Notes under the pieces: model-generated | Seen by the model: only the letters and a program-made list of their open reading frames with translations | Told to the model about the DNA's origin: nothing | Database searches by the model: none | Translations under genes and position numbers: made by a program | Shown: in pieces, positions 34,585-45,290 of the stretch | Position numbering within the stretch: the first letter of the stretch is position 1 | How the letters are laid out: every line of letters begins with the position of its first letter | Origin: Phascolarctos cinereus | Taxonomy: Eukaryota; Chordata; Mammalia; Diprotodontia; Phascolarctidae | Reading direction: 5' to 3' | Length of the DNA: 64,000 nt | NCBI RefSeq assembly: GCF_002099425.1 | Contig: NW_018343992.1 | Coordinates: 2,124,001-2,188,000 of the forward strand

Positions 34585-35397
34585 TGTGTTTCTTTGTTCC
34601 CTGGCCTTTAAAGAGATTGAGCTCTCCTGCTGGGGAACAGAGGGTACTGACCCAAGCTTCTTGTGTTGGGAGCCTAGGTCTTGGTCACTGGCTTTGCGGT
34701 CTGGGGCCCCCTATGCTAGGAATTGGAGGCTGTAGGTTTCTGGCAGCCTTACCTTGTGTTGGGCTGGAATCAGCAAGGCTGGAACTTTCAGGCAATTCTA
34801 GGTTGCCTGCTTTTCCTTTCCTTTAGCTTTCTTCAGCTCCTTTTAGATGGGTGCTGCAGGATGTTTATCTGCCTGGGGCCCCTGCAGTGTTGTCTCCCTG
34901 TTTGCTAATGCACGGGAGATTCCTTTGCGGTGGAGTGCCGAGGCTCCTGGTGTTTTTCTGAGCTGGTTTCCACCAGTTCCCCGCCCTCACTGAGGCACTA
35001 GAAGGTCCAGGTGTTGGTGTTTGCCTGCTCTACCACCTGGGCTTCAGGATTTCTTCACAATTGGAGGCTTCAGGGCTCCTACAGCTCACCTGGTGTTGGG
35101 TTGGAATCAGCAAGGCCGGGGCTTTAGGAAGCCTTTAGGTTGTTTTCTTCACCTCCTTTCAGATGAATGCTGCAGGGTACTTGTCTGCCTGGGGCCCCTT
35201 GTAGTTCTGCCTCCCTTATTTTTGCTGAGGCACTGGGAGACCCATTTGCTGGGCTGCTGCACTGCTGCTCCTCGTCTTTCTTCTAGTTCAGGTGTTCAGG
35301 GTTTTTTTTCTGGGGTGATATTTTCTGGGTTTTCAGAGGTTGACAGGGGAGAGTGAGAGCAATTACCTTTTCACTCCACCAATTTGGCTTCCAGAAC
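34585..35397 (-). repeat. L1 5' UTR, antisense
   Basis: The region is much richer in G and C than its surroundings and carries repeated blocks such as gtgttgggctggaatcagca and gtctgcctggggcccc. It sits directly upstream of ORF1 in the minus-strand L1 and ends at the 18-bp duplication. A second, more diverged copy of this UTR start lies at 38700-38825. Confidence 0.75.
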
Positions 35398-36082
35398 CTT
35401 TCTATTGTACTGTTATGGAATTGCTTGTTTTATTCCATAAATTAAAAAAAATAAAAATAGGCAATAAGGAGCTACTTTTGATTTATGAAGAAGAAAATGA
35501 AATGGGTAGACCTCTGCTTTAGGATGATTATTTTGACAGGTATATGAAAAATGGGTTGGAAATGGACTAGTGGCAGGACTAGGACCAATTAAGAAATTGT
35601 CATAAAAATCTAGAGGTGATGAGGACCTCAACAGTCATGGTGGCAATGAAACAAAGCATTGAGAGTGGAAATGTTAGAGATGTAAAATCAGCAGCTCTTG
35701 ACAAAAGCCACTTGACAACTTGTGGAGAAGTGAACAAAGAATCTAGGATAACCAAGAGGTTACAAACTTGAATGATTAAAAGGTGGAGGTGCTCTGACCA
35801 GAAATGAAGAAGTTTGGCCAAAGAGCAATATAAGAGGAAAGATAGTTTGATTTTGTGGATGTTGAGTTTGAGATGCAGATGAGTCATCAAAGTAGAGATG
35901 TAGGCATTTTTGTGATGGGAGTTAGAGTTCAGGAGAGGGATTAAGGTGGCATATATTCAGACTGTACATTTAGCAGTTATCTTAGTAAAGATGATACTTG
36001 AATCCATAGGAACTGAGGTGATTACCAAGGGAGAGAAGAGAGTGTAGATATAGAAGAAGATATAGGATAGTGCCTTAAGAAA

Positions 36083-36985
36083 AAAAAAGGGGGGGGAGGT
36101 GTCATAGAAGGGAGTGCAGAAGGGATGGTAGAAGTAGGAAGGGAAAGGGGAAAGAAAAGGGAGGGGGTGATAGAAGGGAGGTGGTGGTCAGAAACAGAAC
36201 ACTGGTGAGGAGGGACAGGGTAAAAGGAGAGAGAAAAGTATGAATGGGGGGAAAATAGGATGAAGGGAAACACACAATTAATAAACATAACTGTGAATGT
36301 GAATGGGCTGAACTCTCCCATAAAACAGAAGTATATAGTGGAGTGGATTAAAAACCAGAACCCTACAGCATGTTGTTTACAAGAAACACATTTGAAGTAG
36401 AGAGATACACACAGAATAAAGGTAAAAGGCTGGAGCAGAATATATTATGCTTCAGCTGAAGTAAAAAAATAGCAAGGGTAGCCATTATAATCTCAGATGA
36501 AGCAAAAGGGAAAAAAAATAGATGAAATTAAAAAAGATAAAAAAGGAAACTACATCTTCCTAAAAGATACCATAGACAATGAAGTACTATTACTACTAAA
36601 CATATATGCACCATATTCTTAGAGGAGAAGTTAAGGGAGTTACAGGAAGAAATAGATAGCAAAACTATACTAGTAGGGGACCTCAACCTCCCCTCTCAGA
36701 ACTAGATAAATCTAACCACAAAATAAAGAAAGAAGTTAAGGAGGTGAATAGAATTTTAGAAAAGTTAGATAGGATAGACCTCAGGATAAAACTGAATGGG
36801 GATAGAAAGGAATGCAGCTTTTTCTCAGAAGTACATGGCACCTACATAAAAATTGACCATGAATTTAGGGCATGAAAAACTCACAATCCAGTGCAGAAAG
36901 GTGGAAATATTAAATGCTTCCTTTTCAGAACATGATGCAATGAAAATTATGTGTAATCAACGGCCACGGAAAGATGCACTATATA
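36083..36985 (+). repeat. L1 segment B: inter-ORF and ORF2 start, sense
   Basis: Begins with an A/G run and about 180 bp of purine-rich inter-ORF sequence. ORF2 starts at the ATG at 36260 (MKGNTQLINITVNVNG) and continues through NVNGLNSPIKQ, CLQETHLK and a GDLN equivalent. It ends near 36978 at the MCNQRPRKD region, the same codons as ICNKGPWKD in the L1 above. It is broken by several frame changes. Confidence 0.82.
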
Positions 36986-38825
36986 TATACCTCTCCTACT
37001 TCCATATACAGTAAGATAAATTTCAACACTCAATTGAATGTGTATGTTATCCTCTTTGAGTGAAACCTGATGAGAGTAAGGCTCAAATAATGCTCACTCT
37101 TTCCCTTCTTTCACTCTAATGTAATCTTTTGTGCCTCTTCATGTGATATAATTTACCCTTTTCTGCCTCCCCCTTTCCTCCTCTCCCAGCACAATCCCTC
37201 TTTTTGCCCGTTAATTTTTTATATCATCACATCAAAGCCAACTTATACACACACCCTCTGTCTATGTATACTTCTTCTAACTGCCGTAATAGAGATACAG
37301 TTCTCAAGAGTTACAAGTATCATCTTCCCAGGTATGGATGTAAATAGTTTAATCTTATTGAATAACATGTTATTTTTTTTCTTACCTGTTTACCTTTTTA
37401 TGGTTCTCTTGAGTCTTGTATTTGAATATTTTTTTTCTATTCAGCTCTAGTCTTTTCATCAGGAAAGTTTGAAAGTCCTATATTTCATCAAATTTCCATC
37501 TTTTCTACTGAATAATTATGCTCAATTTTGCTTAGTAGTTGATTCTTAGTGGCAATCCAAGCTTCTTTTCCTTCCAGAATATCATATCTCAAGCCCTTCA
37601 ATCCTTTAATGAAGAAGCTGCTAAGTACTATGTAATCCTGTGACTCCTTGATATTTGAATTTCTTCTTTCTGGCTTCTTTCAGTATTTTCTCCCTTATCT
37701 GATAGATTTGGAATTTGGCTACAATATTCCTTGGAGTTTTCATTTTGGTATCTCTTTTTGGAGGTGATTGGTGGGTTCTTTCAATAACTTTTTACCCACT
37801 GGTTCTAGGATATCAGGCCAGCTTTTTAAAAATAATTTCTTAAAAGATGCTGCCTGATCGAAGCATACTGTTTGCTAATTTTTTTCTTCCGTTGAGTTTT
37901 GTTTCCTCTTCCTGGTGGTTCCTCCTATTGGTTCTAATTCTTACTTACAAAATCTCTGATGTGAAAATATGTTTAATAGGAATGTATACATATATCCTAT
38001 ATCAGATTGTGTGCCATCTTTGGTGGGGAGGGAGAGGGAGGAAAATTTTAAACTCAAAAGCATATGGAAGTGATTGTTGATAAATCAAAATAAATTAATA
38101 AATAAAAAAAAGATGCTGCCAGGCTTTTATTTGATCATGGTTTTCAGGTAGTCTAATAATTTTCAAATTATCTCTCCTGGATCTATTTTTCAGGTCAGTT
38201 GTTTTACCAGTGAGGTATTTTACATTTTCTTCTTTTCTTTTGATTTTGTTTGACTGATTCTTAATGTCTCAAAGAATCATTACCTTTCACTTGCCCAATT
38301 CTAATTTTTAAGAAATTATTTTCTTCAGTTAGCTTTTGTACCTCCTTTTCCATTTGGCTAATTCTACTTTTAAAGGAATTGTTATCTTCATGGATTTTTT
38401 TCCCCATTTGGCCAATTCCATTTTTAAAGTTGTTTTTTTCAGTCAATTTTTGTGCTTCCTTTTCCAAGCTATTGACTCTTTTTTCACAATTCTCCTGCAT
38501 AACTTTCATTTCTTTTCCCAATTTTTCTTCTACCTCTCTTACCTGATTTTTTAAATCCTTTTTGAATTCTTCCAAGAGGACTTTTTTTGGCTTGAAACCA
38601 ATTTATATTCCCCTTTGAGGCTTCACACACAGGCATTTTGACATTGTTGTCCTCTTCTGGGTTTGTGTTTTAATCTTCCCTGTCACTATAGTAGCTTTCT
38701 ATGGTCAGGACTCTTTTTTTTTTTGCTGATTTTTAAAAGTTGAGTTCTTGTCCTGGGGCCACAGGGAACACTGTCCCAGTATTTTTGTGCTGGGGGCCAG
38801 GGGCCTGGTTACTGGCTTTCCACTC
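36986..38825 (-). repeat. L1 segment A: 5' UTR, ORF1 and inter-ORF start, antisense
   Basis: Minus-strand L1: a 5' UTR part (38600-38825), an ORF1 coiled coil at 38261-38575 (MEEFKKDLKNQVREVEEKLG, then LEKEAQKLTEKNN units), a decayed ORF1 C-terminal region near 37440-37830 and the first half of the inter-ORF spacer (36986-37440). It stops at about the consensus position where segment B begins. It is interrupted at 37855-38107. Confidence 0.8.
37855..38107 (+). repeat. 253-bp 5'-truncated L1 insertion
   Basis: The sequence carries cctggtggttcctcctattg, aaaatatgtttaataggaat, tcctatatcagattgtgtgc and ends in an A-rich tail. A perfect 13-bp duplication, aaaagatgctgcc, lies at 37842-37854 and 38108-38120. 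It is visibly close to the L1 end at 41140-41400. Confidence 0.92.
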
Positions 38826-38984
38826 TTTTTTCTTTTCTCAGAAGAGAAAAATGTTTTAGGAAAATAAAAACCTAAGTGTTCCTCAAGGGTAAGAGATTGT
38901 GAGCAGTTAAGAGTAGAAAAGTAAATAAACAAAGATTTAATAAGCAACAAATAAACTTCATTAACCCAACATCCCAAAATTGAA

Positions 38985-39480
38985 AAATGAATCTTTCTAA
39001 AAACCAACTTTGTTTTCCCAACTTTCCTCTTTCCCCACCTATTGAGGAGACAAGAAAAACAAAATCCATTGCAAACACACACACACACATGTATGTATGT
39101 GTGTATGTATGTATACATATATATACACACACACACATGTATGTATGTGTGTATGTATGTATACATATATATGTTATCAAGTAAAACAAATTCCCTCATT
39201 TGCTATGTCTAAAAAGAAAGAAAAAAGAAAGAAAAGAAAATGTGCTTATGGGGGACTCTGAGTCCCCCAATTCTCTATCTAGAGTGGCCAGCATGAGTCT
39301 TTTGAATTTGTGGTCCATTGGTTATTGTGTTGATCAGAGTTACAAGGTCTTTCAAAGTTGTTTATCTTTGCAATATTGCCCAATGATGAGTCTTTCCCAG
39401 TATAACTCTCAGTTCCTGCTAACAATCTTGAATAGCCCTCAAATATAATGTCCTTTCTCTGATACCCCTGCCTGTCTCTG
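38985..39480 (-). repeat. L1 3' end, antisense
   Basis: Reverse 3' UTR and ORF2 end: a 'caagaaaaacaaaatcc' block, actctgagtcccccaattct, tggtccattggttattgtgt and ttgatcagagttacaaggtc. An AC/AT microsatellite lies inside. Confidence 0.72.
39079..39173. repeat. 48-bp tandem duplication of a compound microsatellite
   Basis: An (ac)n-catgtatgtatgtgtgtatg unit occurs twice with a 48-bp period and almost no differences. The tract is alternating purine-pyrimidine throughout. Confidence 0.9.
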
Positions 39481-39639
39481 TGTGGTTAATTAGTTATCTA
39501 AGGCCTCAACTTCTCTCCTAAGGTATCCTACATTAGTAGAGGAAAACTTGAGTTCCTCTCTTGGTTTGACTACTGTTTATAGATTTTCTAGCAGAGGACT
39601 GGAAATAAGGTGCCAGACCAAGGATTTCTTTCTTTTGAT

Positions 39640-39798
39640 TCATTTTTATTTTATTTTTAGTTCTAAATTCTCTACCTTCATTGAGGTTGAAAAGGCAAGA
39701 AAAAACAAACCCATTACAAGTACATATAGTCATGCAAAACAAATTCCCCCATTAGCCATGACCCTGCCTCCTCTCCCCTCCCTATATTTCAAAACTTA

Positions 39799-39837
<39 letters not shown>

Positions 39838-40285
39838 TTAAAGAATGAAAACAACATGTGCTTTCATCTGTACTCTGAGTCCATCAGCTCTCTATCTGGA
39901 GGTTGATAGCATGTTTCACTATAAGTCTTTTAGAATTGTAATTGGTTATTGTATAAATCAGAGCTAACTAAATCCCTCAAAGTTGATTATCTTTACAATA
40001 TTGATGTTATTGTATAAATTTTTCTCCTGGTTCTGCTCACTTCACTTTGTATCAGTTTAAATAAGTCTTTCCAGTCTTTTCCTGAAATTATCTTCTTCAT
40101 CATTTCTTATAGGACATGATATTCTATAACATTCATATACCATAACTTGTTCAGTCATTCCCCATTTGATGGGCATCTTCCCAGTTTTCAATTCTTTATC
40201 ACCACAAAAAGAGCTGCCATAAGTATGTTTTGCACATACGGATCTTTTTTTCTCATTCTTTGATATTTTTGATATGTAGATAAGG
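39640..40285 (-). repeat. L1 3' end, antisense, second copy
   Basis: Repeats the start of the previous copy (ttgaaaaggcaagaaaaaac) and runs further: attttttctcctggttctgc type text, tctgctcacttcactttgta, ataccataacttgttcagtc and aaaagagctgccataagtat. It contains (ca)n at 39800-39833. Confidence 0.85.
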
Positions 40286-40908
40286 ATTTTTTTTCAGATG
40301 AGATTTATGCCCTCTGTTTATAGAGCAACACCCCTTGTATTCACAAAGACACAAGGAGTGGGACACATGGTCTGTTTCCTTACAATATGTTAGACATTCC
40401 TCTTTAAGTTTCTGGTGCTCTTTCTGTACTGAGCTACAGCAGAACTCTAGCAATGACTCTATTTCCAGATAGTGTAACAGAAATATCATCTCAATTCTTG
40501 AATCCTTTCTGTCTCTCAACATTAGAATTGTTCATTCTTTCTCCAAGGGTTAACAGAGCACCCCAGTTATCACCCAGTTTATTTGCCCAATTTATAATCT
40601 CTCTATATATGTAAGAATGGTCAGATCACTAAGACTGAATGCAAAATTCTTATCATGATACCCATCCTAGGTAACATAAAATTCAAAAAACATTGCACCT
40701 AGTACATGTAAGGTACTAAAACATTGTGTTAACAACAGCTCCTAAAGCATTCAAACTCTGGGATCCCTGCCTGAAATCCTCCTTAGTTAGCTTGGGAAAA
40801 GGAGTCAGGGCTCACAATCTTGGCTCAAGCTAAGGAGGGCTATGTTAATAAATTTCCAGAGCCTGACCAACTTTGCTCCAAGTCTTTTGTTGTAAAATGC
40901 TCTCTAAA
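40286..40908. other. Unassigned
   Basis: No recognised repeat between the two L1 ends. Confidence 0.4.
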
Positions 40909-41420
40909 CAGGCTGACTTCAGAAAAACCTGGAAAGACTTGTATGGTCTGAGGCTGAGTGAAGTGAGCAGAACCAGGAGAATGTTGTACACAGTAACAGC
41001 CACATTATGCAATGACTAACATTGATAAACTTAGCCCTTCTCAGCAATGCAAGGATCTAAGACATCTCCAAAGGCTTTGTGATAGAAAATGCTATCCACA
41101 TCCAAAGAAGGAACTATGGAGGTTGAATGCAGATTAAACATACTATTTGCTATTTTTTTTCCCTTCTGTTGAATTTTGTTTCCTCTTTCTGGTGGTTCCT
41201 CCTATTGGTTCTAATTCTTACTTACAACATCACTAATGTGAAAATATGTTTAATAGGAATGTAAATGTATAGCCTATATCAGATTGTGCGCTGTCCTGGA
41301 GAGGGTGATGGGGAGGGAGGGGGAGAAAAATTTTAAACTCAAAATCATATGGAAGTGATTATTGACAAATCAAAGTACATTAATTAAAAAAAATAAAGCT
41401 CTTTACAACCTAAAAAAAAT
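40909..41420 (+). repeat. 5'-truncated L1 3' end
   Basis: aagtgagcagaaccaggaga, then tctggtggttcctcctattg, aaaatatgtttaataggaat and an A-rich tail. The flanks aaaatgctctctaaa (40894-40908) and aaaatgccctctaaa (41421-41435) look like a 15-bp target duplication with one mismatch. Confidence 0.88.
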
Positions 41421-41773
41421 AAAATGCCCTCTAAAATGGTTCTGAAACTAGAATTTGTTAACTATTTGATAAAAAGAATTATAGGATACTGTACATTTTA
41501 GTGGTTTACCAGAAGTCTAACCCTTTAAGATCAAAATCCAATGATCCCAAGACTTTATCACTACAGAGGAGAATGATTAAATTGACCCATTCCCTATGGA
41601 CCTTCTGAAGACTGGAAAAGGCAATGGTCAAAAGAAAAAAAAAACGATGCCTAGAATAAAAGAAGTCTATGTATTACCGTAGGTAATAGGTTACTGTATC
41701 TTTACCCCAGATACAAATATAGAGCTACTTTAATGCTAGGGTTGGTATTCTGTAAAACGAGCAGTGGAATTTT

Positions 41774-42995
41774 TTCAGTCACTCAATAAGCATTTATTAA
41801 GCACCTACTATTTTCAGGCACTGTGCTAAGCATAGAGGATAGAAAGAAAGTGGGGAGGAGAGATAAGCATTTATATAGCGCCTACTATATTCCAGGCACT
41901 GCATCAAGGGCTTTTCTTTCATAAATAGTATCTCATTTGATTCTCACAACAACCCCTACAAGGTAGAGGCTATTATTATTTCCGTTTTACAGTTAAGGAA
42001 ATTGAAATAAGCATAGGTTAAATGACTTGACCAGGGTCACATAGGTAGTGTTTGAGGCCAGATTTGAATTCAGGTTTTTCTGACTCGCAGCCCAGTGTTC
42101 TATCCAAAGCATCATCAGCTGCCAGGTGCAAAGACCATCCTTGATTCAAGGAGATCAGAGTCCAATGGGGCAGGGCTATACAAACAATTATGCATAAGCA
42201 AGATACATCCAAGATGAATTGGAGATAATCATCAGAGAGAAGACACTAGTATTAAAGGGGACCAGAGAAGGTTTATTGTAAAAGTTAAAATTATAGCTTG
42301 GACTATAGGCCAGATGATAGAGATGAGGAAGGAGAGAATTCCTAGGATGGGGGAGAAGCAGTGAAAATTCCTGGAGTTGGGAGATAGAGTGCCTTATGCT
42401 AGGAACAGCAAAGAGTTCAGTGTCATAACAGCAGAGTATGTGGGTTGGAGGATGGGGCAAGAAAGGCATAAAAAGACTGATAAGGTAGAAAAGGATAAGA
42501 TTAGGAAGAACCAAACAGAGAATTTTATATTTGATACTCAAAGTAATAGAGGGTGACTGGAATTTACTGAATAACAATGTGATATGGTTAGACTTGTGTT
42601 TTGGGAAAACCAATTTGATAGCTGAGTGGAAGATGGAATAGAATGGGGAGAGACTGACTGATCAGAAGGTCTTTCAAGTAGGCCAGGTATGAGATGATGA
42701 GAATCTGGGCCTAGGTAATAGCAGTGTTAGAGTGGAATAGGAGGCATATACAAGACATGCTGTGAAGGGAAAATCAATAGGACTTGGCAAAAGATTGAAT
42801 ATGAGGGTGAGAGAGAGTGAGAGATATGAAGATGACACCTAGATTGAAAGCCTGGGTGCCTGGGAGGCCAGTAACAGAAAAGAGAGGGTTGGGGGGAAAG
42901 ATTTTTTCCCTGAAAATGTAAATGGTACTTCCTGAAAAATCTCAAATGGGTGAATAAGCTAAGCAGTGGATAGGAAAGAAGTTCTTATTTACCAA
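41774..42995 (-). repeat. L2 LINE 3' half, antisense, split by a MIR
   Basis: Begins with caataagcatttattaagca and caggcactgtgctaagcata. After the MIR at 41866-42122 it continues through aaagaccatccttgattcaa, gatgaattggagataatcat, ttggatactcaa-like text, ggtgactggaatttactgaa and gcctgggtgcctgggaggcc. Confidence 0.92.
41866..42122 (-). repeat. MIR/THER1-type SINE inside L2, antisense
   Basis: gataagcatttatatagcgc, ctactatattccaggcactg, tctcatttgattctcacaac, gtttgaggccagatttgaat and agcccagtgttctatccaaa. It is full length. Confidence 0.93.
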
Positions 42996-43084
42996 AAAAT
43001 AAACAACCCCCCCCCCGAAACTACACTTTTTCTAAGCAACAAACATGAAAATGACAACCAAATGCTTGAGTCATGATAGCTATC

Positions 43085-43823
43085 AGTCCTTAAATCTCTC
43101 TCATGTCCATCTCTAGGTGTACTGAAATAGAGTTTTCTTTCCCACTGCTCCTATCTACACATAAGTTGTCACATTCCATCATTTTTACTTTTATAGAATC
43201 TTTCATATATGTACCCTTCTCTCCTCCGACCCTGCCATCACCCTGGGCCAGGCCCTCATTACTTCAACTCCTGGACTATTACAATAGTCTGTTGGTTGGT
43301 ATTTCTGCCTCCAGTCTCTTCCTGATTCAGTCCATCCTCCATTCAGCTATCAAAGTGATCTTCCTAAAGTACAAGTCTCACCATGTCACTAAACTCTACT
43401 CCCCCATTTAATTTATCCAGTGGCTACCCTTCATCACCTGGCTCCTTCCTATCTTTCCAGTCTTCTTATGCACACTCCTCTTCAAAATCTGTGATCCAGT
43501 GACACTGGCCTCCTTGTTGTTCCTAGAACAAGACACTGTATCTCCCAATCCTGGGACTTTTTATTGACGTTCTAGCATTCCTGCAATACTATCCTTCCTC
43601 ATCTCTACCTCCACCATATCCTGCTTTTCTCTAAGTCTCATCTAAAGTCTCACACTCTGCAAGAAGTATTTCCTGATCCTCCTTAATCTTAGTGCCTTCC
43701 CTCTGAGGCTACCCTCCCTCATTTATTCTGTATACATTTTGTTTATTCTTAGTTGCTTACATGTTGTCTCCCACTTGAAAGCAGAGGGAGCTCCTTGAGA
43801 GTAGGGACTATTTTTTTGTTTTG

Positions 43824-43854
<31 letters not shown>

Positions 43855-43936
43855 GCTTTTCATTATATACTCAGTGCTTAGCACAGTGCCTGGTACTTAG
43901 TAGCTACCTAATTAGTGCTAGTTGACTGATTGATAC
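43085..43936 (+). repeat. L2 LINE 3' region
   Basis: cttctctcctccgaccctgc, tcctggactattacaatagt, cagtccatcctccattcagc, gtgacactggcctccttgtt, tagcacagtgcctggtactt and tagttgactgattgat. It carries a (ttttg)n expansion at 43812-43853. Confidence 0.95.
43812..43853. repeat. (TTTTG)n microsatellite
   Basis: About eight pentamers inside the L2 3' UTR. Confidence 0.95.
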
Positions 43937-44244
43937 ATCACTACCAGAGTCCCATTGAGAAGATTATGGAAATAAGGGAGATGAACCTAGAACTTTTAGG
44001 ATTTAGGTATGAGGGAGGCTAACCTATCAATAAAAGAAGAAATAAGATGGGAAATTTTAAGTGATATGATTGATTTGAGTGTATAAAAGGTGATAATAAT
44101 TCTAACTTTCCACCAAAGACCTATTCTAGTGTCTCAGGGAGATGGCTATGAATCCTTATGAATTCTGTGCCAGAACAGTGCAGCTGATGAAATCATATGT
44201 CCTTTAGTTGTTGTAATGTTAAAATAATAACTGAAATCTTCATA

Positions 44245-44472
44245 ACCTTTTGTTTTTTATAAAACTCTTTACATACAATCTCATTCCTCACCCCCACTCC
44301 CATAACAACCCTCTTGTCAAGTCTGCAGCGTAAGTATTAACATTCATATTCTACAGATAAGGACATTGAGTCTGGGAGAGGTTATGTAACTTAATCAAGT
44401 CACTGAACCAGGACTCAACCTCTGGTCCTTCTGACTCTAAATCAAATATTCTTTTGACTACCCTGCATTGTT
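44245..44472 (-). repeat. MIR-type SINE, antisense
   Basis: aaaactctttacatacaatc, tctcattcctcacccccact, acagataaggacattgagtc, cactgaaccaggactcaacc and tctgactctaaatcaaatat. Confidence 0.72.
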
Positions 44473-44887
44473 TAGCTCAGTGATCTTACCACATTTATCA
44501 AACTGGTTGTAAGAATTTTAGAAGAAAAGGCATGATGATGTTACAGCACATTCAACAATTCCCTTTCTTTTGCTTGTAGGTTTGGGAAAATATTATTGCA
44601 ATTATTCAGTGTGTATATGTGAGTACTTCCACCAGTGTATCTTGTAATTTACTCATTCCTTATCATCCTATATAATCCTTCTCAATGTCCTTCCATAAAT
44701 CTGTGATAGAGGATCTGCCCAACTATCAGGAAGCTTTCCTCCATGACTTTTAACTTAGGACAATATTTAGGCTAATCATTTGTTAATTCTTGCTACACCA
44801 CTAGTCAAACTCTTTGTCTGGTTATGAGTCTTTGATGATGCCTTTTACACAACTTCTCATGTGTAAGTCATCTCTTATCCATTTCTT
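44473..44887. other. Unassigned
   Basis: Nothing recognised. Confidence 0.35.
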
Positions 44888-44967
44888 CATTAATTCATTC
44901 GTTCAGCATTTATTAAAGACAAGCTACATTTCAGGTATTGTGCTTGTCATCAGGGATGTATAAACAA
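44888..44967 (-). repeat. L2 tail fragment, antisense
   Basis: aattcattcgttcagcattt, a 'ttaaagacaagctacatttcagg' block and ttgtgcttgtcatcagggat. Confidence 0.65.
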
Positions 44968-45019
44968 GTATTCAGCTGCCTACTTACATCTATCTTGCAT
45001 TTTTCCCATTGGTTTTTTT

Positions 45020-45290
45020 TTGAGTGTCTTGCAAATTTGATTCTTTTTAGATCATGGTATTCCATGACTTGTAGCCATTACTTGGAAAATGTTAGTGTTG
45101 TGAACATGAAACATAACAACTGTGTGGGACCATTAAAAGTATTGTGCCACTTCCCAAGTGTAATTCAGGTTGGTTCCCACTCTTCCTATTATATTATAAA
45201 CTGAAATCATTAGCCATATACACTGCCTGTCCAAGAAATATACACTGATGAAGTAATTTAATGAGTTGACCATCCAACTTGATGCCATAA
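45020..45290 (-). repeat. Possible RTE-type LINE 3' coding fragment, antisense
   Basis: Read on the minus strand this gives, with frame shifts, text like YISWTGSVYG and MANDFS followed by R.SGNQPELHLGSGT, which resembles the YLG..V.M..D...EI.RR..AGW.AFG region near the end of RTE-type reverse transcriptases. The similarity is weak. Confidence 0.4.

Larger units (their letters stand above)
31857..35397 (-). repeat. Antisense L1, 5' end present, 3'-truncated
   Basis: Reading the minus strand from 35397 gives a GC-rich 5' UTR (to 34585), ORF1 (34584 to about 33532), a long inter-ORF spacer (33531-32907) and the start of ORF2 (32906 to 31857). The insert is flanked by a perfect 18-bp repeat, ctttctattgtactgtta, at 31839-31856 and 35398-35415. 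Typical copies lose their 5' end. This one keeps it but stops early in ORF2, without a poly(A) tail. An AATAAA-like hexamer lies just inside the 3' end. Confidence 0.88.
31601..35458 (+). repeat. 5'-truncated L1 3' UTR, itself interrupted
   Basis: Left part 31601-31856 carries the marsupial L1 3' UTR (ctgcatccagagaaagaact, atggatttgcagtttcatgt). The right part 35416-35458 carries the last bases (tggaattgcttgttttattc, cataaatt and A-rich end). An imperfect duplication of L2 sequence, aggcaata(g/a)ggag-like, flanks it at 31587-31600 and 35459-35472. The unspliced insertion is only about 300 bp. The rest of the interval is the antisense L1. Confidence 0.82.
31240..36080 (-). repeat. L2 LINE, antisense, split by nested L1s
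   Basis: The 3' half lies at 31240-31600: tattcaagaagcttacattt and gaagagccttaaatgccagg. The copy resumes at about 35459 with ggcaataaggagctac and runs to 36080 through tgatgaggacctcaacagtc, tgtggatgttgagtttgaga and aactgaggtgattaccaagg. The two halves are consecutive in the L2 3' region, so this is one copy interrupted by the L1 material at 31601-35458. Confidence 0.88.

Noticed and set aside
38705-39199. Minus-strand frame of 164 codons
   Set aside because: It runs through an AC/AT microsatellite and L1 3' UTR. No domain or codon signal.
43103-43411. Open frame of 102 codons
   Set aside because: It lies in an L2 3' region and is not in a frame with L2 RT motifs.
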